DNA of 5,408 bases from Candidatus Scatousia excrementipullorum (GCA_017694215.1 JADIND010000023.1:1-5408); one strand, 5' to 3'; shown: positions 1 through 5,299, counted from the stretch's first letter. Numbers and translations: made by a program. Notes: a model not told the origin generated them from the letters alone.

Positions 1-2
1 GC

Positions 3-605
3 GGAGAAAAGAAAGATTTTCAGGATAAAATCCAACTTCCGGAAGAATATAAATTCTTTAATGTTCAGGAATTTAACAATTCATATGACAACTTCATAGA
101 AAATTCACTTGGAGGATTTTCTTCACACAAAGAAACTTATGATGTAGGTATTGTGTTTGATGAAGAACTCGGAATGTACGCGGTTCCGTTCTATGGAACA
201 TTCAATAAGATTTTTGAAGCGAAAAACCCTTCTGAAATTTTGAATTATGATAAATGTATTGAATATTTTCTTAGAAACAGTAAATTTTCTGCCAATTTGA
301 TAAAAAGAGTTGCCGGAAAACATGAAAATTTTATGCCGATAATAAACGGTATCTACAAAACAGATTATACGCTTGATGAATTACTGGAAAAATATAAATC
401 ACATTATCTTGAACAGAAAATATATTCATCCACAACGGTTCTGTATCGCTCAAAAGCATTTTCAAGCACTCTCGGAATAATTGAAGAACAGGAAGAAAAA
501 CCGACACTGCCTCAGGGGATAGATTTATCAAAAATCGGAAGAAATGATCCTTGCCCTTGCGGAAGCGGTAAAAAGTTCAAAAAATGCTGCGGGGCAAATT
601 TGTAA
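3..605 (+). CDS. SEC-C motif protein, 3' part (5' end outside window)
   Basis: The frame is open from the window edge, so about 200 C-terminal residues are visible and the real start lies upstream. The GTG at 153 is just an internal valine codon. The only recognisable domain is at the C-terminus: a SEC-C motif, CPCGSGKKFKKCC (bases 552-590), with spacing C-x-C-x8-C-C, preceded by IGRNDP. In SecA and many unrelated proteins this motif binds one zinc ion and mediates protein contacts. The preceding ~170 residues are charged, mostly soluble and rich in Phe, Tyr, Lys and Glu. I see no signal peptide, membrane segment or catalytic motif, and I do not recognise the family. The motif is too generic to give a function; SecA itself is excluded because the preceding sequence is not SecA-like. 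The gene ends just before a hairpin terminator. The motif is certain, the role unknown. Confidence 0.85.
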   Translation, partial: GEKKDFQDKIQLPEEYKFFNVQEFNNSYDNFIENSLGGFSSHKETYDVGIVFDEELGMYAVPFYGTFNKIFEAKNPSEILNYDKCIEYFLRNSKFSANLIKRVAGKHENFMPIINGIYKTDYTLDELLEKYKSHYLEQKIYSSTTVLYRSKAFSSTLGIIEEQEEKPTLPQGIDLSKIGRNDPCPCGSGKKFKKCCGANL

Positions 606-613
606 AGTTAAAG

Positions 614-645
614 ACGGCGGTACAGCAAGTGCCGCCGTAAATTTT
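614..645 (+). terminator. Rho-independent terminator after the SEC-C gene
   Basis: ACGGCGGTAC (614-623) pairs with GTGCCGCCGT (629-638) around the loop AGCAA, giving a 10-bp GC-rich stem with one G-U wobble. AAATTTT follows, a rather short T tract. It starts 9 bases after the stop codon at 603-605, the expected place for a terminator. Confidence 0.75.
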
Positions 646-662
646 ATGGAGTTTAGATTAGT

Positions 663-737
663 ATGAAAAAGTTTTTTGCAATAATACTTTTGGAATTATT
701 TTTATGTCATATTGAGTCTAACGGAATATTCCGGTAA
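663..737 (+). pseudogene. Remnant or small ORF with signal-peptide-like start
   Basis: A 24-codon frame starts at ATG 663 with MKKFFAIILLELFLC: two lysines followed by a hydrophobic run, as in a Sec signal peptide. GGAG at 648-651 lies 11 bases upstream, a plausible though slightly distant ribosome site. The frame stops at TAA 735-737, inside the start of a repeat-like sequence. A shift into the next frame near base 727 would open a continuation to the TAG at 815-817, but that continuation reads through repeat DNA and is probably not original protein. The simplest reading is the 5' end of a secreted-protein gene whose remainder was replaced by repeats. A genuine 24-residue peptide is less likely. 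Confidence 0.3.
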
Positions 738-757
738 TTGCTGGCTTAACCTGCAAT
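728..757. repeat. Dispersed hairpin repeat (ATTGC...GCAAT type)
   Basis: ATTGC (737-741) and GCAAT (753-757) pair, and GG/CC pair inside them around the loop CTTAA, with one T-T mismatch. The stretch resembles a widespread intergenic repeat that I recall as ATTGCGGGCTTGACCCGCAAT. Its translation (PVIAGLT...) is a familiar false protein in many genomes. The match is from memory, not a search. A perfect 12-bp palindrome, CGGAATATTCCG, lies at its left edge (722-733). Confidence 0.45.
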
Positions 758-775
758 CATACAACCGCCGCACCA

Positions 776-790
776 TGTCATCCTGAAAGC
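776..790. repeat. TGTCATCCTG dispersed repeat, copy 1
   Basis: TGTCATCCTGAAAGC matches the start of a common intergenic repeat (TGTCATCCTGA...) that I recall from many bacterial genomes. The 10-mer TGTCATCCTG recurs in the same orientation at 1192-1201, with GCAC one or two bases upstream of both copies. The two copies bracket the rest of the repeat island. Confidence 0.4.
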
Positions 791-821
791 GTAGAAAAAT
801 TAGTTGAGCCATTTTAGTAAT

Positions 822-890
822 GTAGGTTTTGGTAATTTCTGATTACCGAAACATTTTTGTTGTGGTAAATTTTAATTTACCACAACCTAC
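822..890. repeat. Four-armed palindromic repeat element with two hairpins
   Basis: Two hairpins sit side by side. GTTTTGGTAAT (826-836) pairs with ATTACCGAAAC (842-852) with one G-U wobble and loop TTCTG, followed by ATTTTT. GTTGTGGTAAAT (859-870) pairs perfectly with ATTTACCACAAC (875-886). The outer arms also pair with each other: GTAGGTTTTGGTAA (822-835) against TTACCACAACCTAC (877-890), 13 of 14. The four arms are therefore related, and the element can fold as two small hairpins or one long one. The GTAGGTT...AACCTAC ends resemble intergenic repeats I remember from cyanobacterial genomes. The first hairpin plus T run could also terminate plus-strand transcription. Confidence 0.7.
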
Positions 891-911
891 TGTTCTTTTT
901 TATCCAGTCCG

Positions 912-1114
912 CCCCTCACCCTAACCCTCTCCCAAAAAAGGGGCGAGGGAATATAATGCCTCCCTTGTAAGGAGCAAATGGTACAGGCGAACGCAGTGAG
1001 CCTTGCGACTCTGCTTTCGCAACGAAGTGAAGGTGAGGCGGTACGGATGTGCCGGAGGGTTTAAGGAAGGTGACCCTCTCCCGCCTTCGGCATCCTCTCC
1101 AAAAGGCAGAGGGT
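912..1114. repeat. GC-richer CCCTCACCCTAACCCTCTCCC-type repeat block
   Basis: This block starts with CCCCTCACCCTAACCCTCTC, a sequence I recall as a widespread intergenic repeat. The module occurs twice. In the first (925-949) CCCTCTCCC faces GGGCGAGGG around a run of six A. In the second (1073-1114) ACCCTCT pairs with AGAGGGT across a longer loop. CCCTCTCCC is a direct repeat at 925-933 and 1074-1082. A 6-bp hairpin, TTGCGA (1003-1008) with TCGCAA (1017-1022), sits between them. Open frames on both strands here have repeat-like compositions and no ribosome sites, so I treat the block as noncoding. Confidence 0.6.
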
Positions 1115-1132
1115 AAAGAGTTTCAGAATGAT

Positions 1133-1255
1133 ATGGAAAACGCACCGTTCAACCATTCCTCCTTCACTTCTCACCTTAACATAGTTGCACTTGTCATCCT
1201 GTATCTTTTTATTTTACTTTTTGCTCTGTTTGGCATAAAGTTAATGTATGTTTGA
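1133..1255 (+). CDS. Possible 40-aa single-membrane-segment peptide overlapping bioF
   Basis: ATG 1133 opens 40 codons ending at TGA 1253-1255, eight bases inside bioF in another frame. Residues 16-36 (NIVALVILYLFILLFALFGI region) form one strongly hydrophobic segment followed by a lysine, as in a single-pass membrane peptide. No good ribosome site lies at the right distance; AAAGAG at 1115-1120 is about 12 bases away. T-rich DNA encodes hydrophobic residues by chance, so this may be no gene at all. Its possible importance is that bioF itself has no ribosome site, so ribosomes ending here could reinitiate at the bioF start. Confidence 0.2.
   Translation: MENAPFNHSSFTSHLNIVALVILYLFILLFALFGIKLMYV
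1185..1213 (+). promoter_or_regulatory. Weak candidate promoter for the biotin operon
   Basis: TTGCAC (1185-1190) and TTTATT (1208-1213) are 17 bases apart, each with four of six consensus bases. They lie 35 bases before the bioF start and overlap the second TGTCATCCTG copy. I see no BirA-, BioR- or BioQ-type operator nearby, so regulation by biotin is not visible. Confidence 0.2.
1192..1201. repeat. TGTCATCCTG dispersed repeat, copy 2
   Basis: Second same-orientation copy of the 10-mer at 776-785. Similarity stops right after the G at 1201, so this may be only the end of a repeat element, or a chance match. Confidence 0.3.
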
Positions 1256-2363
1256 AGTTTATGAGGATTATTTAAATGAGCTGGAAAAACACGCTCATTT
1301 TAGATTTATCAGGGATATAGAAAAAAAAGATGGCAAGTTTATTTATATTAAAGGGGAAAAACTGCTTAATTTATCCTCTAATAATTATTTAAATTTTGCG
1401 GATAATAAAGAGCTTACTGACAAATTTTATGCACAGGTAGGCAGTAAATATTCTCTTGGCAGTGCGTCGGCAAGATTATTGACCGGAACTTTACCTGTTT
1501 ATAAGGAGTTAGAAAATTTAATTACTGATTTATACAAAAGTGAGGATACCCTTCTTTTTAACAGTGGTTATCATGCAAATGTTGGGATAAATTCTTCTAT
1601 TGCAGGCAGGGGGGATGTGATTTTTTCTGATAAGCTTAATCACGCCAGCATTATTGACGGAATGCGTCTTGGCGATGCTAAATTTTTCAGATATCCGCAC
1701 AACGATATGACTGCTCTTGAAAAACTTCTTACAAGAGAACGTAATAATTTTAAAAATGCTGTTATTGTCTCGGAAAGTGTTTTTTCGATGGACGGTGATA
1801 TTGCGGATTTGAAAAAACTTGTTGAATTAAAAAATAAATACAACTGCATTTTAATTCTTGATGAAGCTCATGCATTTGGGGTTTTTGGAAAAAACGGACT
1901 CGGTGTGTGCGAGGAGTTAGATATTTTGAGTGAAGTTGATTTGCTTGTAGGAACTTTTGGCAAGGCTATAGGTTCAACGGGGGCTTTTGTCACCGGAAGA
2001 AAAATTTTGATTGATTATTTGATTAATAAAGCTCGTTCATTTATTTTTTCAACCGCTTTGCCGCCTGTAAATGTTGCTTTTTCAAAATGGATTATTGAAA
2101 ACGAACTTCCGAAAACTTTTGAAAAGCGGATGAAAATGCTTGAACTCGGACGGAAATTAAAAAGTCAAAGTCATATAATACCTGTGATTGTCGGTGACAA
2201 TGAAAAGACTGTTGAGCTGTGTAATATTCTCTACCAAAACGGGTATTTTACACTTCCTATTCGCCCACCGACTGTTCCAGCGGGAACTTCAAGAATAAGG
2301 CTATCGCTTACGGCAGATATAGAAGAAAAAGATTTGGAGAAATTATGCAGTATTATTGGCTGA
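1248..2363 (+). CDS. bioF: 8-amino-7-oxononanoate synthase
   Basis: BioF is a cytosolic PLP enzyme that condenses pimeloyl-ACP (or pimeloyl-CoA) with L-alanine, releasing CO2, in the first ring-forming step of biotin synthesis. The 371 residues carry the full alpha-oxoamine synthase pattern: NLSSNNYL (41-48), GSASARLLTG (71-80), SDKLNHASIIDG (127-138) with the cofactor-stacking His132, SVFSMDGD (177-184), LDEAHAFGVFG (204-214) with Asp205 and His208, and TFGKAIGSTGA (236-246) with the PLP lysine 239. The C-terminal RPPTVPAGTSRIRLSLTA binds substrate. Relatives making glycine- or serine-derived products (Kbl, SPT) are possible by fold, but the neighbours bioG and bioC fix the role. The protein is somewhat shorter than the usual ~385, mainly around residues 290-310. 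The start is forced: an in-frame stop sits at 1242-1244 and the next Met is residue 139. No Shine-Dalgarno precedes it. Confidence 0.95.
   Translation: MFEVYEDYLNELEKHAHFRFIRDIEKKDGKFIYIKGEKLLNLSSNNYLNFADNKELTDKFYAQVGSKYSLGSASARLLTGTLPVYKELENLITDLYKSEDTLLFNSGYHANVGINSSIAGRGDVIFSDKLNHASIIDGMRLGDAKFFRYPHNDMTALEKLLTRERNNFKNAVIVSESVFSMDGDIADLKKLVELKNKYNCILILDEAHAFGVFGKNGLGVCEELDILSEVDLLVGTFGKAIGSTGAFVTGRKILIDYLINKARSFIFSTALPPVNVAFSKWIIENELPKTFEKRMKMLELGRKLKSQSHIIPVIVGDNEKTVELCNILYQNGYFTLPIRPPTVPAGTSRIRLSLTADIEEKDLEKLCSIIG
2336..2339 (+). promoter_or_regulatory. Ribosome binding site of bioG, inside bioF
   Basis: GGAG five bases before ATG 2345 fixes the bioG start within the last codons of bioF. 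It also explains the 19-base overlap, since bioG keeps its own initiation site. Confidence 0.7.
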
Positions 2364-3010
2364 ATGATAGAAATAAAGAAAATCGCAAGAAATTAATTAT
2401 ATTTTTCTGCGGATGGAGTTTTGACAATTATCCTTTTAAAACTTTAGATTGCGGAGATTATGATATTTTGATGTTTTATGATTATAAAAATCATAATATT
2501 CCTATAGAAATTCCGCAGTATGAAGAATACTATCTTGTAACGTGGTCTATGGGTGTTTATATAGCATATCTTTTACGTGATAAATTGCCGGATTTTAAAC
2601 TGAAAATTGCCATAGACGGAACTCCATTTCCTATTCATAACGAATTAGGTATTCCCGAAAGAACTTTTGAATTAACCTTGAGAAATGTTGATACAGGTTT
2701 ACAGGGTAAATTTCAGAGAAATCTTTTCAAAGAAGAAAAAGATTATGAAAAATATCTTCAAAATCCTGTTCAAAGAAAAATTCCTGAACAAGCTCAGGAA
2801 CTTCGGGATTTGAAAGATTTTATATCTAAAGCTGATATTTCTTATGAAAAATATTACGACCGTGCTATAATCAGTGAAACAGATAAAATAGTACCGACTA
2901 AAAATCAGGTTAACTGCTGGAAAAACAGAGCCTCGGTAATTATGATTGACAGCGGGCATTTCCCGTTTTATTCCTTTAACGGCTGGGATGATATTTTAAA
3001 ATGCAATTAA
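2345..3010 (+). CDS. bioG: Pimeloyl-ACP methyl ester esterase, BioG type
   Basis: BioG (DUF452 family) is an alpha/beta hydrolase that cleaves the methyl ester of pimeloyl-ACP methyl ester. This ends chain growth and frees the carboxylate that becomes part of biotin; it is a non-homologous replacement for E. coli BioH. The 221 residues, close to family length, show FFCGWSFD (20-27), the nucleophile turn WSMGVYIAY with Ser68, IDGTPFPI (90-97) followed by GIPERTF, SETDKIVPTKNQ (177-188) with probable acid Asp180, and GHFPF (204-208) with His205. Assignment of the catalytic aspartate is inferred. No signal peptide is present, so the protein is cytosolic. The start overlaps bioF by 19 bases and is supported by GGAG at 2336-2339, five bases upstream. 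The stop overlaps bioC by 10 bases, so translation is probably coupled. Confidence 0.92.
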   Translation: MQYYWLNDRNKENRKKLIIFFCGWSFDNYPFKTLDCGDYDILMFYDYKNHNIPIEIPQYEEYYLVTWSMGVYIAYLLRDKLPDFKLKIAIDGTPFPIHNELGIPERTFELTLRNVDTGLQGKFQRNLFKEEKDYEKYLQNPVQRKIPEQAQELRDLKDFISKADISYEKYYDRAIISETDKIVPTKNQVNCWKNRASVIMIDSGHFPFYSFNGWDDILKCN

Positions 3011-3732
3011 ACCCTAAATTGATAAAAAATAAATTCAAAAAAAGTATGGATAAGTATGACGAAAATGCCGTTGTACAAAAACTTATGGCTGAAAAGCTAA
3101 TAGCAAATCTGCCTCAAAAATCATATGAAAAAATTCTTGAACTTGGCTGCGGCACAGGGATTTTGACAAAGCATATCACTCAAAGTCTTTCTTATAAGAA
3201 ATATTATGCTAATGACATAGTTGAAAAATCTAAATTTTATGTGGATAAAATTATTTTAGATAATATTTTTATCTGCGGTAATGCTCAAAAAATAAAATTG
3301 CCGTCAAAAGTTGATTTAATAATTTCAAATGCGATGTTCCAGTGGTTTTCTAATCTTGATAAAGTTTTGGAATATTACGGAACACTGTTAAATCAGGGCG
3401 GAACTATTGCCTTTTCTACGTTTTCACCGAATAATTTTTTAGAAATAAGAGAGATTACAGGCCTAAGTTTGGATTACAAAACTACTGATGAAATACACAG
3501 AATTTTAGAGCGTAATTTTGAAATTATTTACCTTGAAAACTTTGACTATAAGCTTAATTTTGCCAATCCTCTGGAAATCCTTGCTCATATGAAAAATACC
3601 GGAGTAAATTCACTTACCGGCAAACAATGGGGGATAACAGACGTTAAGATATTCTGCGATGAATATAAAAAAAAGTTCCCTGATTTATCGCTTACATATT
3701 CTCCGATTATTGCAATTTGTAAAAAATATTAA
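3001..3732 (+). CDS. bioC: Malonyl-ACP O-methyltransferase
   Basis: BioC transfers a methyl group from S-adenosylmethionine to the free carboxylate of malonyl-ACP, disguising it so that ordinary fatty acid synthesis can extend it to pimeloyl-ACP methyl ester. The 243 residues match family length (~250). The N-terminus KNKFKKSMDKYDENAVVQ is the usual BioC start. The SAM-binding loop is LELGCGTGILT (46-56), the acidic residue after beta-2 is Asp72 in NDI, and GNA lies at 93-95. SNAMFQWF (109-116) and FSTFSPNNFLEIRE (138-151) are typical of BioC rather than of generic class I methyltransferases, as is HMKNTGVNSLTG (196-207). It begins inside the last codons of bioG, with only a distant GGGA upstream, so it probably relies on translational coupling. 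It is the last recognisable biotin gene; no clear hairpin terminator follows. Confidence 0.94.
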   Translation: MQLNPKLIKNKFKKSMDKYDENAVVQKLMAEKLIANLPQKSYEKILELGCGTGILTKHITQSLSYKKYYANDIVEKSKFYVDKIILDNIFICGNAQKIKLPSKVDLIISNAMFQWFSNLDKVLEYYGTLLNQGGTIAFSTFSPNNFLEIREITGLSLDYKTTDEIHRILERNFEIIYLENFDYKLNFANPLEILAHMKNTGVNSLTGKQWGITDVKIFCDEYKKKFPDLSLTYSPIIAICKKY

Positions 3733-3791
3733 ACTCCAGCAAAATTTGTTATGTTTCTTTTTAATATATTTATTATGAAAGGAATATAAAT

Positions 3792-4271
3792 ATGGTATCA
3801 AAAATTTTTCAAAAAGCGGTTCAGTCAGGCGGGCAAATACTTGCAGACGGCAGTGTTTATACCTGGCGGTACGGGAAGAAGAATCCTAACATGCTGATAC
3901 AGCGTACGGTTGCTCCAAATGGTAATTATGCAATTCAGCTTAGTGAAAACGGGAACATTTTTAAAAAAGTTTCAAAGTGTTTTTTGAACGGTACATCAGA
4001 GGTTGTCGATACATACAATTCAAAAACCGGCAAAGGTATTTATTTGAGTTCTGTTGATGCTGCTGAAGGAGGAGCAAGATTTTATAAAGTTTTTGATAAG
4101 GTTAAAGAAAATGGTATAAGTCAGGACGGATTGATTTACCTTATCCGAAACAATGACTCTTTCAGATACTTATGTAACATAAGAACATTTGACGGACAAT
4201 CATGTCAACCAAAACCGGGTACAACATTTGCCTGGTTTGCTCAAAAGTTTGGCGAACTCTTTAACCGTTAA
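3792..4271 (+). CDS. Hypothetical small soluble protein, 159 aa
   Basis: I do not recognise this protein. It starts at ATG 3792 with AAAGGA (3778-3783) eight bases upstream. The first ~90 residues look beta-rich, with short strands separated by Asn-Gly or Asp-Gly turns (ADGS 18-21, PNGN 42-45, ENGN 52-55). Next come a Gly-rich turn, AAEGGARF (90-97), a probable helix, FYKVFDKVKENG, and a tail with AWFAQKFGELF. Cysteines lie at 63, 128 and 138. There is no signal peptide or membrane segment, so it is probably cytosolic. It follows bioC by 59 bases with no obvious terminator between, so it could be read from the biotin operon or from a weak promoter in that gap. Nothing ties it to biotin. It converges on the minus-strand gene at 4261-4671 and overlaps it by 11 bases. 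Confidence 0.75.
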   Translation: MVSKIFQKAVQSGGQILADGSVYTWRYGKKNPNMLIQRTVAPNGNYAIQLSENGNIFKKVSKCFLNGTSEVVDTYNSKTGKGIYLSSVDAAEGGARFYKVFDKVKENGISQDGLIYLIRNNDSFRYLCNIRTFDGQSCQPKPGTTFAWFAQKFGELFNR

Positions 4272-4671
4272 ACTTTTTTCCGGAATCAAAAAGTTTTTTG
4301 GCCTGTTCTTTTGTAAAGGTTAATGTTTCAAGTGTAGATTTTTTAACTTTGTCAGGGTTTTTGAAATTGTTTGAAAGAAAAGTTACAAATTCTGTAGCCT
4401 GATTTACAAGTTTTTTAAGACTCTTGAAAAAAGGTTTTTTGTAACTTAAAACTTTTCCGTTTACCGTGTTTACTTCTAATTTTGATTTCCCGATTTCAAT
4501 GACGGTTTCGCCTCCTATTCCTCTTAAATCAAAAAGGTTTCCGTCCTGAGTTGACAGTTTTGTTGTTAATATATTTCCGTTTCTTTTTGTCGGAAGATTA
4601 GATAATAAATATCTTAAATTGTGTCTGTCAACCGAATAAGTTTTCGGGGTAAAAATTTGCGGAATTTTCAC
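4261..4671 (-). CDS. Hypothetical small basic protein, 136 aa
   Basis: I do not recognise this protein. Translation starts at GTG 4671, supported by AAAGGA (4677-4682 on the minus strand) five bases upstream. The first half is polar with probable short beta strands: NGNILTTKLSTQDGNLFDLR (31-50), then GETVIEIGKSKLEVNTVNGK. The second half (79-136) is lysine-rich and looks helical: PFFKSLKKLVNQATEFVTFL, then KEQAKKLFDSGKKF. No signal peptide or membrane segment is seen. It lies 15 bases after the secreted-protein gene on the same strand and is probably the second gene of that operon. Its end overlaps the plus-strand gene by 11 bases. An N-terminus of the KIPQIFTPK kind feels familiar from small orphan proteins of gut Melainabacteria, but that is memory only. 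Confidence 0.75.
   Translation of the reverse strand: MKIPQIFTPKTYSVDRHNLRYLLSNLPTKRNGNILTTKLSTQDGNLFDLRGIGGETVIEIGKSKLEVNTVNGKVLSYKKPFFKSLKKLVNQATEFVTFLSNNFKNPDKVKKSTLETLTFTKEQAKKLFDSGKKFNG
4270..4299. terminator. Weak AT-rich hairpin at the convergent gene ends
   Basis: AAACTTTTT (4270-4278) pairs perfectly with AAAAAGTTT (4288-4296) around a nine-base loop, and the plus strand continues with T to 4299. It overlaps the stop of the plus gene and the last codons of the minus gene. The stem has only one G-C pair, so termination would be weak. Confidence 0.35.
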
Positions 4672-4686
4672 GATAGTCCTTTCTTG

Positions 4687-5289
4687 TTACCAGTTTGTTC
4701 TTGTAAGTATTTGCTTGGCGTTTCTGTCAAACATTTTTTCCTTGTACCAGACACCTTTGAATGTCCCGTCAGGTTCATAAACATACTGCAAATCATGTGA
4801 GATAAAATATATTGCTCCTGCAAGTTTTCCGTTGGAGCGGTATTGTTTTGAGTAATACGGAAAGTCCGGATAGTTATCCGACATTTCATCAACATAGCTT
4901 AACCTTCCGAAAGCTGAGTAGTAATAGACAGTTTTCGGATTTTTTTTATATTGAATTGCATACATATAAATAACATTATTTTTATAATAAAAGGCACAAA
5001 GATTTGCATCTGAGGTTTCCGTAATTCCGTTCATTACAAGCTGATAAGTTGTTTTATAATATTCATCTTTCAAAAAATCTTTATATTTTGCACGAAATTC
5101 TTTTCGTGGAATCTTTGTTTGAATCTCATCACCGAAAATTAAGTTTTGATACTGGGATATTTCCGCATCTCTTTCTACCTGAGACATATTTACCCAGTTA
5201 AAGTCAACGCTGCCGGTAATAACTGTATCTTCAGCAAAACAACAATTCCCTAAAAACAATATCCCCAGAATAATTAAAAGTTTTTTCAT
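4687..5289 (-). CDS. Secreted aromatic-rich protein with MORN-like repeats, 200 aa
   Basis: The start is ATG 5289, because GGAGGG (5294-5299, minus strand) lies four bases upstream and the protein then begins with a clean Sec signal peptide: MKKLLIILGILFLG, then CFA-ED with likely cleavage after residue 19. LGNC is a poor lipobox, so I do not call it a lipoprotein. An upstream in-frame ATG at 5343 would bury the signal. The mature part is rich in Tyr, Phe and Lys. Near the C-terminus three units align, around 122-134 (YYYSAFGRLSYVD), 149-161 (QYRSNGKLAGAIY) and 170-182 (VYEPDGTFKGVWY), with glycines 26 and 21 residues apart. This resembles MORN or YwqK-type Tyr-Gly beta-hairpin repeats. Export to the periplasm or cell surface is likely; the function is unknown. 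It heads an operon with the 136-aa gene. Confidence 0.8.
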   Translation of the reverse strand: MKKLLIILGILFLGNCCFAEDTVITGSVDFNWVNMSQVERDAEISQYQNLIFGDEIQTKIPRKEFRAKYKDFLKDEYYKTTYQLVMNGITETSDANLCAFYYKNNVIYMYAIQYKKNPKTVYYYSAFGRLSYVDEMSDNYPDFPYYSKQYRSNGKLAGAIYFISHDLQYVYEPDGTFKGVWYKEKMFDRNAKQILTRTNW

Positions 5290-5293
5290 TAAT

Positions 5294-5299
5294 CCCTCC
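5294..5299 (-). promoter_or_regulatory. Ribosome binding site fixing the secreted-protein start
   Basis: GGAGGG on the minus strand, four bases before ATG 5289, selects the start that begins the signal peptide. The ATG at 5343 has no comparable site. Confidence 0.75.

Larger units (their letters stand above)
646..1247. other. Intergenic repeat island between the SEC-C gene and bioF
   Basis: About 600 bases with no convincing full-length gene. In order it holds a signal-peptide-like frame cut short (663-737), a hairpin repeat (728-757), a TGTCATCCTG repeat (776-790), a four-armed palindromic element (822-890), a GC-richer repeat block (about 912-1114) and a second TGTCATCCTG copy (1192-1201) just before bioF. 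Base composition shifts visibly in the 912-1114 block compared with the AT-rich genes on both sides. Frames of 68-74 codons cross the GC-richer block on both strands but look like accidental translations of repeat DNA. Several families of dispersed repeat seem to have gathered in one gap. Confidence 0.7.

Noticed and set aside
153..605. SEC-C gene starting at GTG 153
   Set aside because: The frame stays open to the left edge of the window and no ribosome site precedes 153, so this is an internal valine codon.
822..1114. CRISPR array or tandem repeat array
   Set aside because: The repeats are of different types, irregularly spaced and not separated by uniform spacers.
1049..1132. N-terminal extension of the small frame overlapping bioF
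   Set aside because: It starts at GTG inside the GC-richer repeat and has no supporting site; only the part from ATG 1133 is kept, as doubtful.
921..1145. 74-codon minus-strand frame
   Set aside because: It translates the repeat block (Pro/Leu/Arg-rich), has no ribosome site and matches the sort of false protein commonly called in such repeats.
1140..1247. Biotin-responsive operator (BirA, BioR or BioQ type) before bioF
   Set aside because: I found no long dyad resembling any of these sites; the short TTAAC near 1176 has no matching partner.
1640..1849. Minus-strand frame inside bioF
   Set aside because: Shadow of bioF, which carries all family motifs on the other strand.
2699..2959. Minus-strand Phe-rich frame inside bioG
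   Set aside because: Shadow of bioG; the hydrophobic look comes from complementing Lys/Glu-rich codons.
4668..4895. 75-codon minus-strand frame inside the secreted-protein gene
   Set aside because: Overlaps a gene with a signal peptide and a good ribosome site in another frame; no site of its own.
5239..5250. Lipoprotein lipobox at LGNC in the signal peptide
   Set aside because: Asn directly before the Cys is unusual for a lipobox, and the CFA-ED site just after it fits ordinary signal peptidase better.
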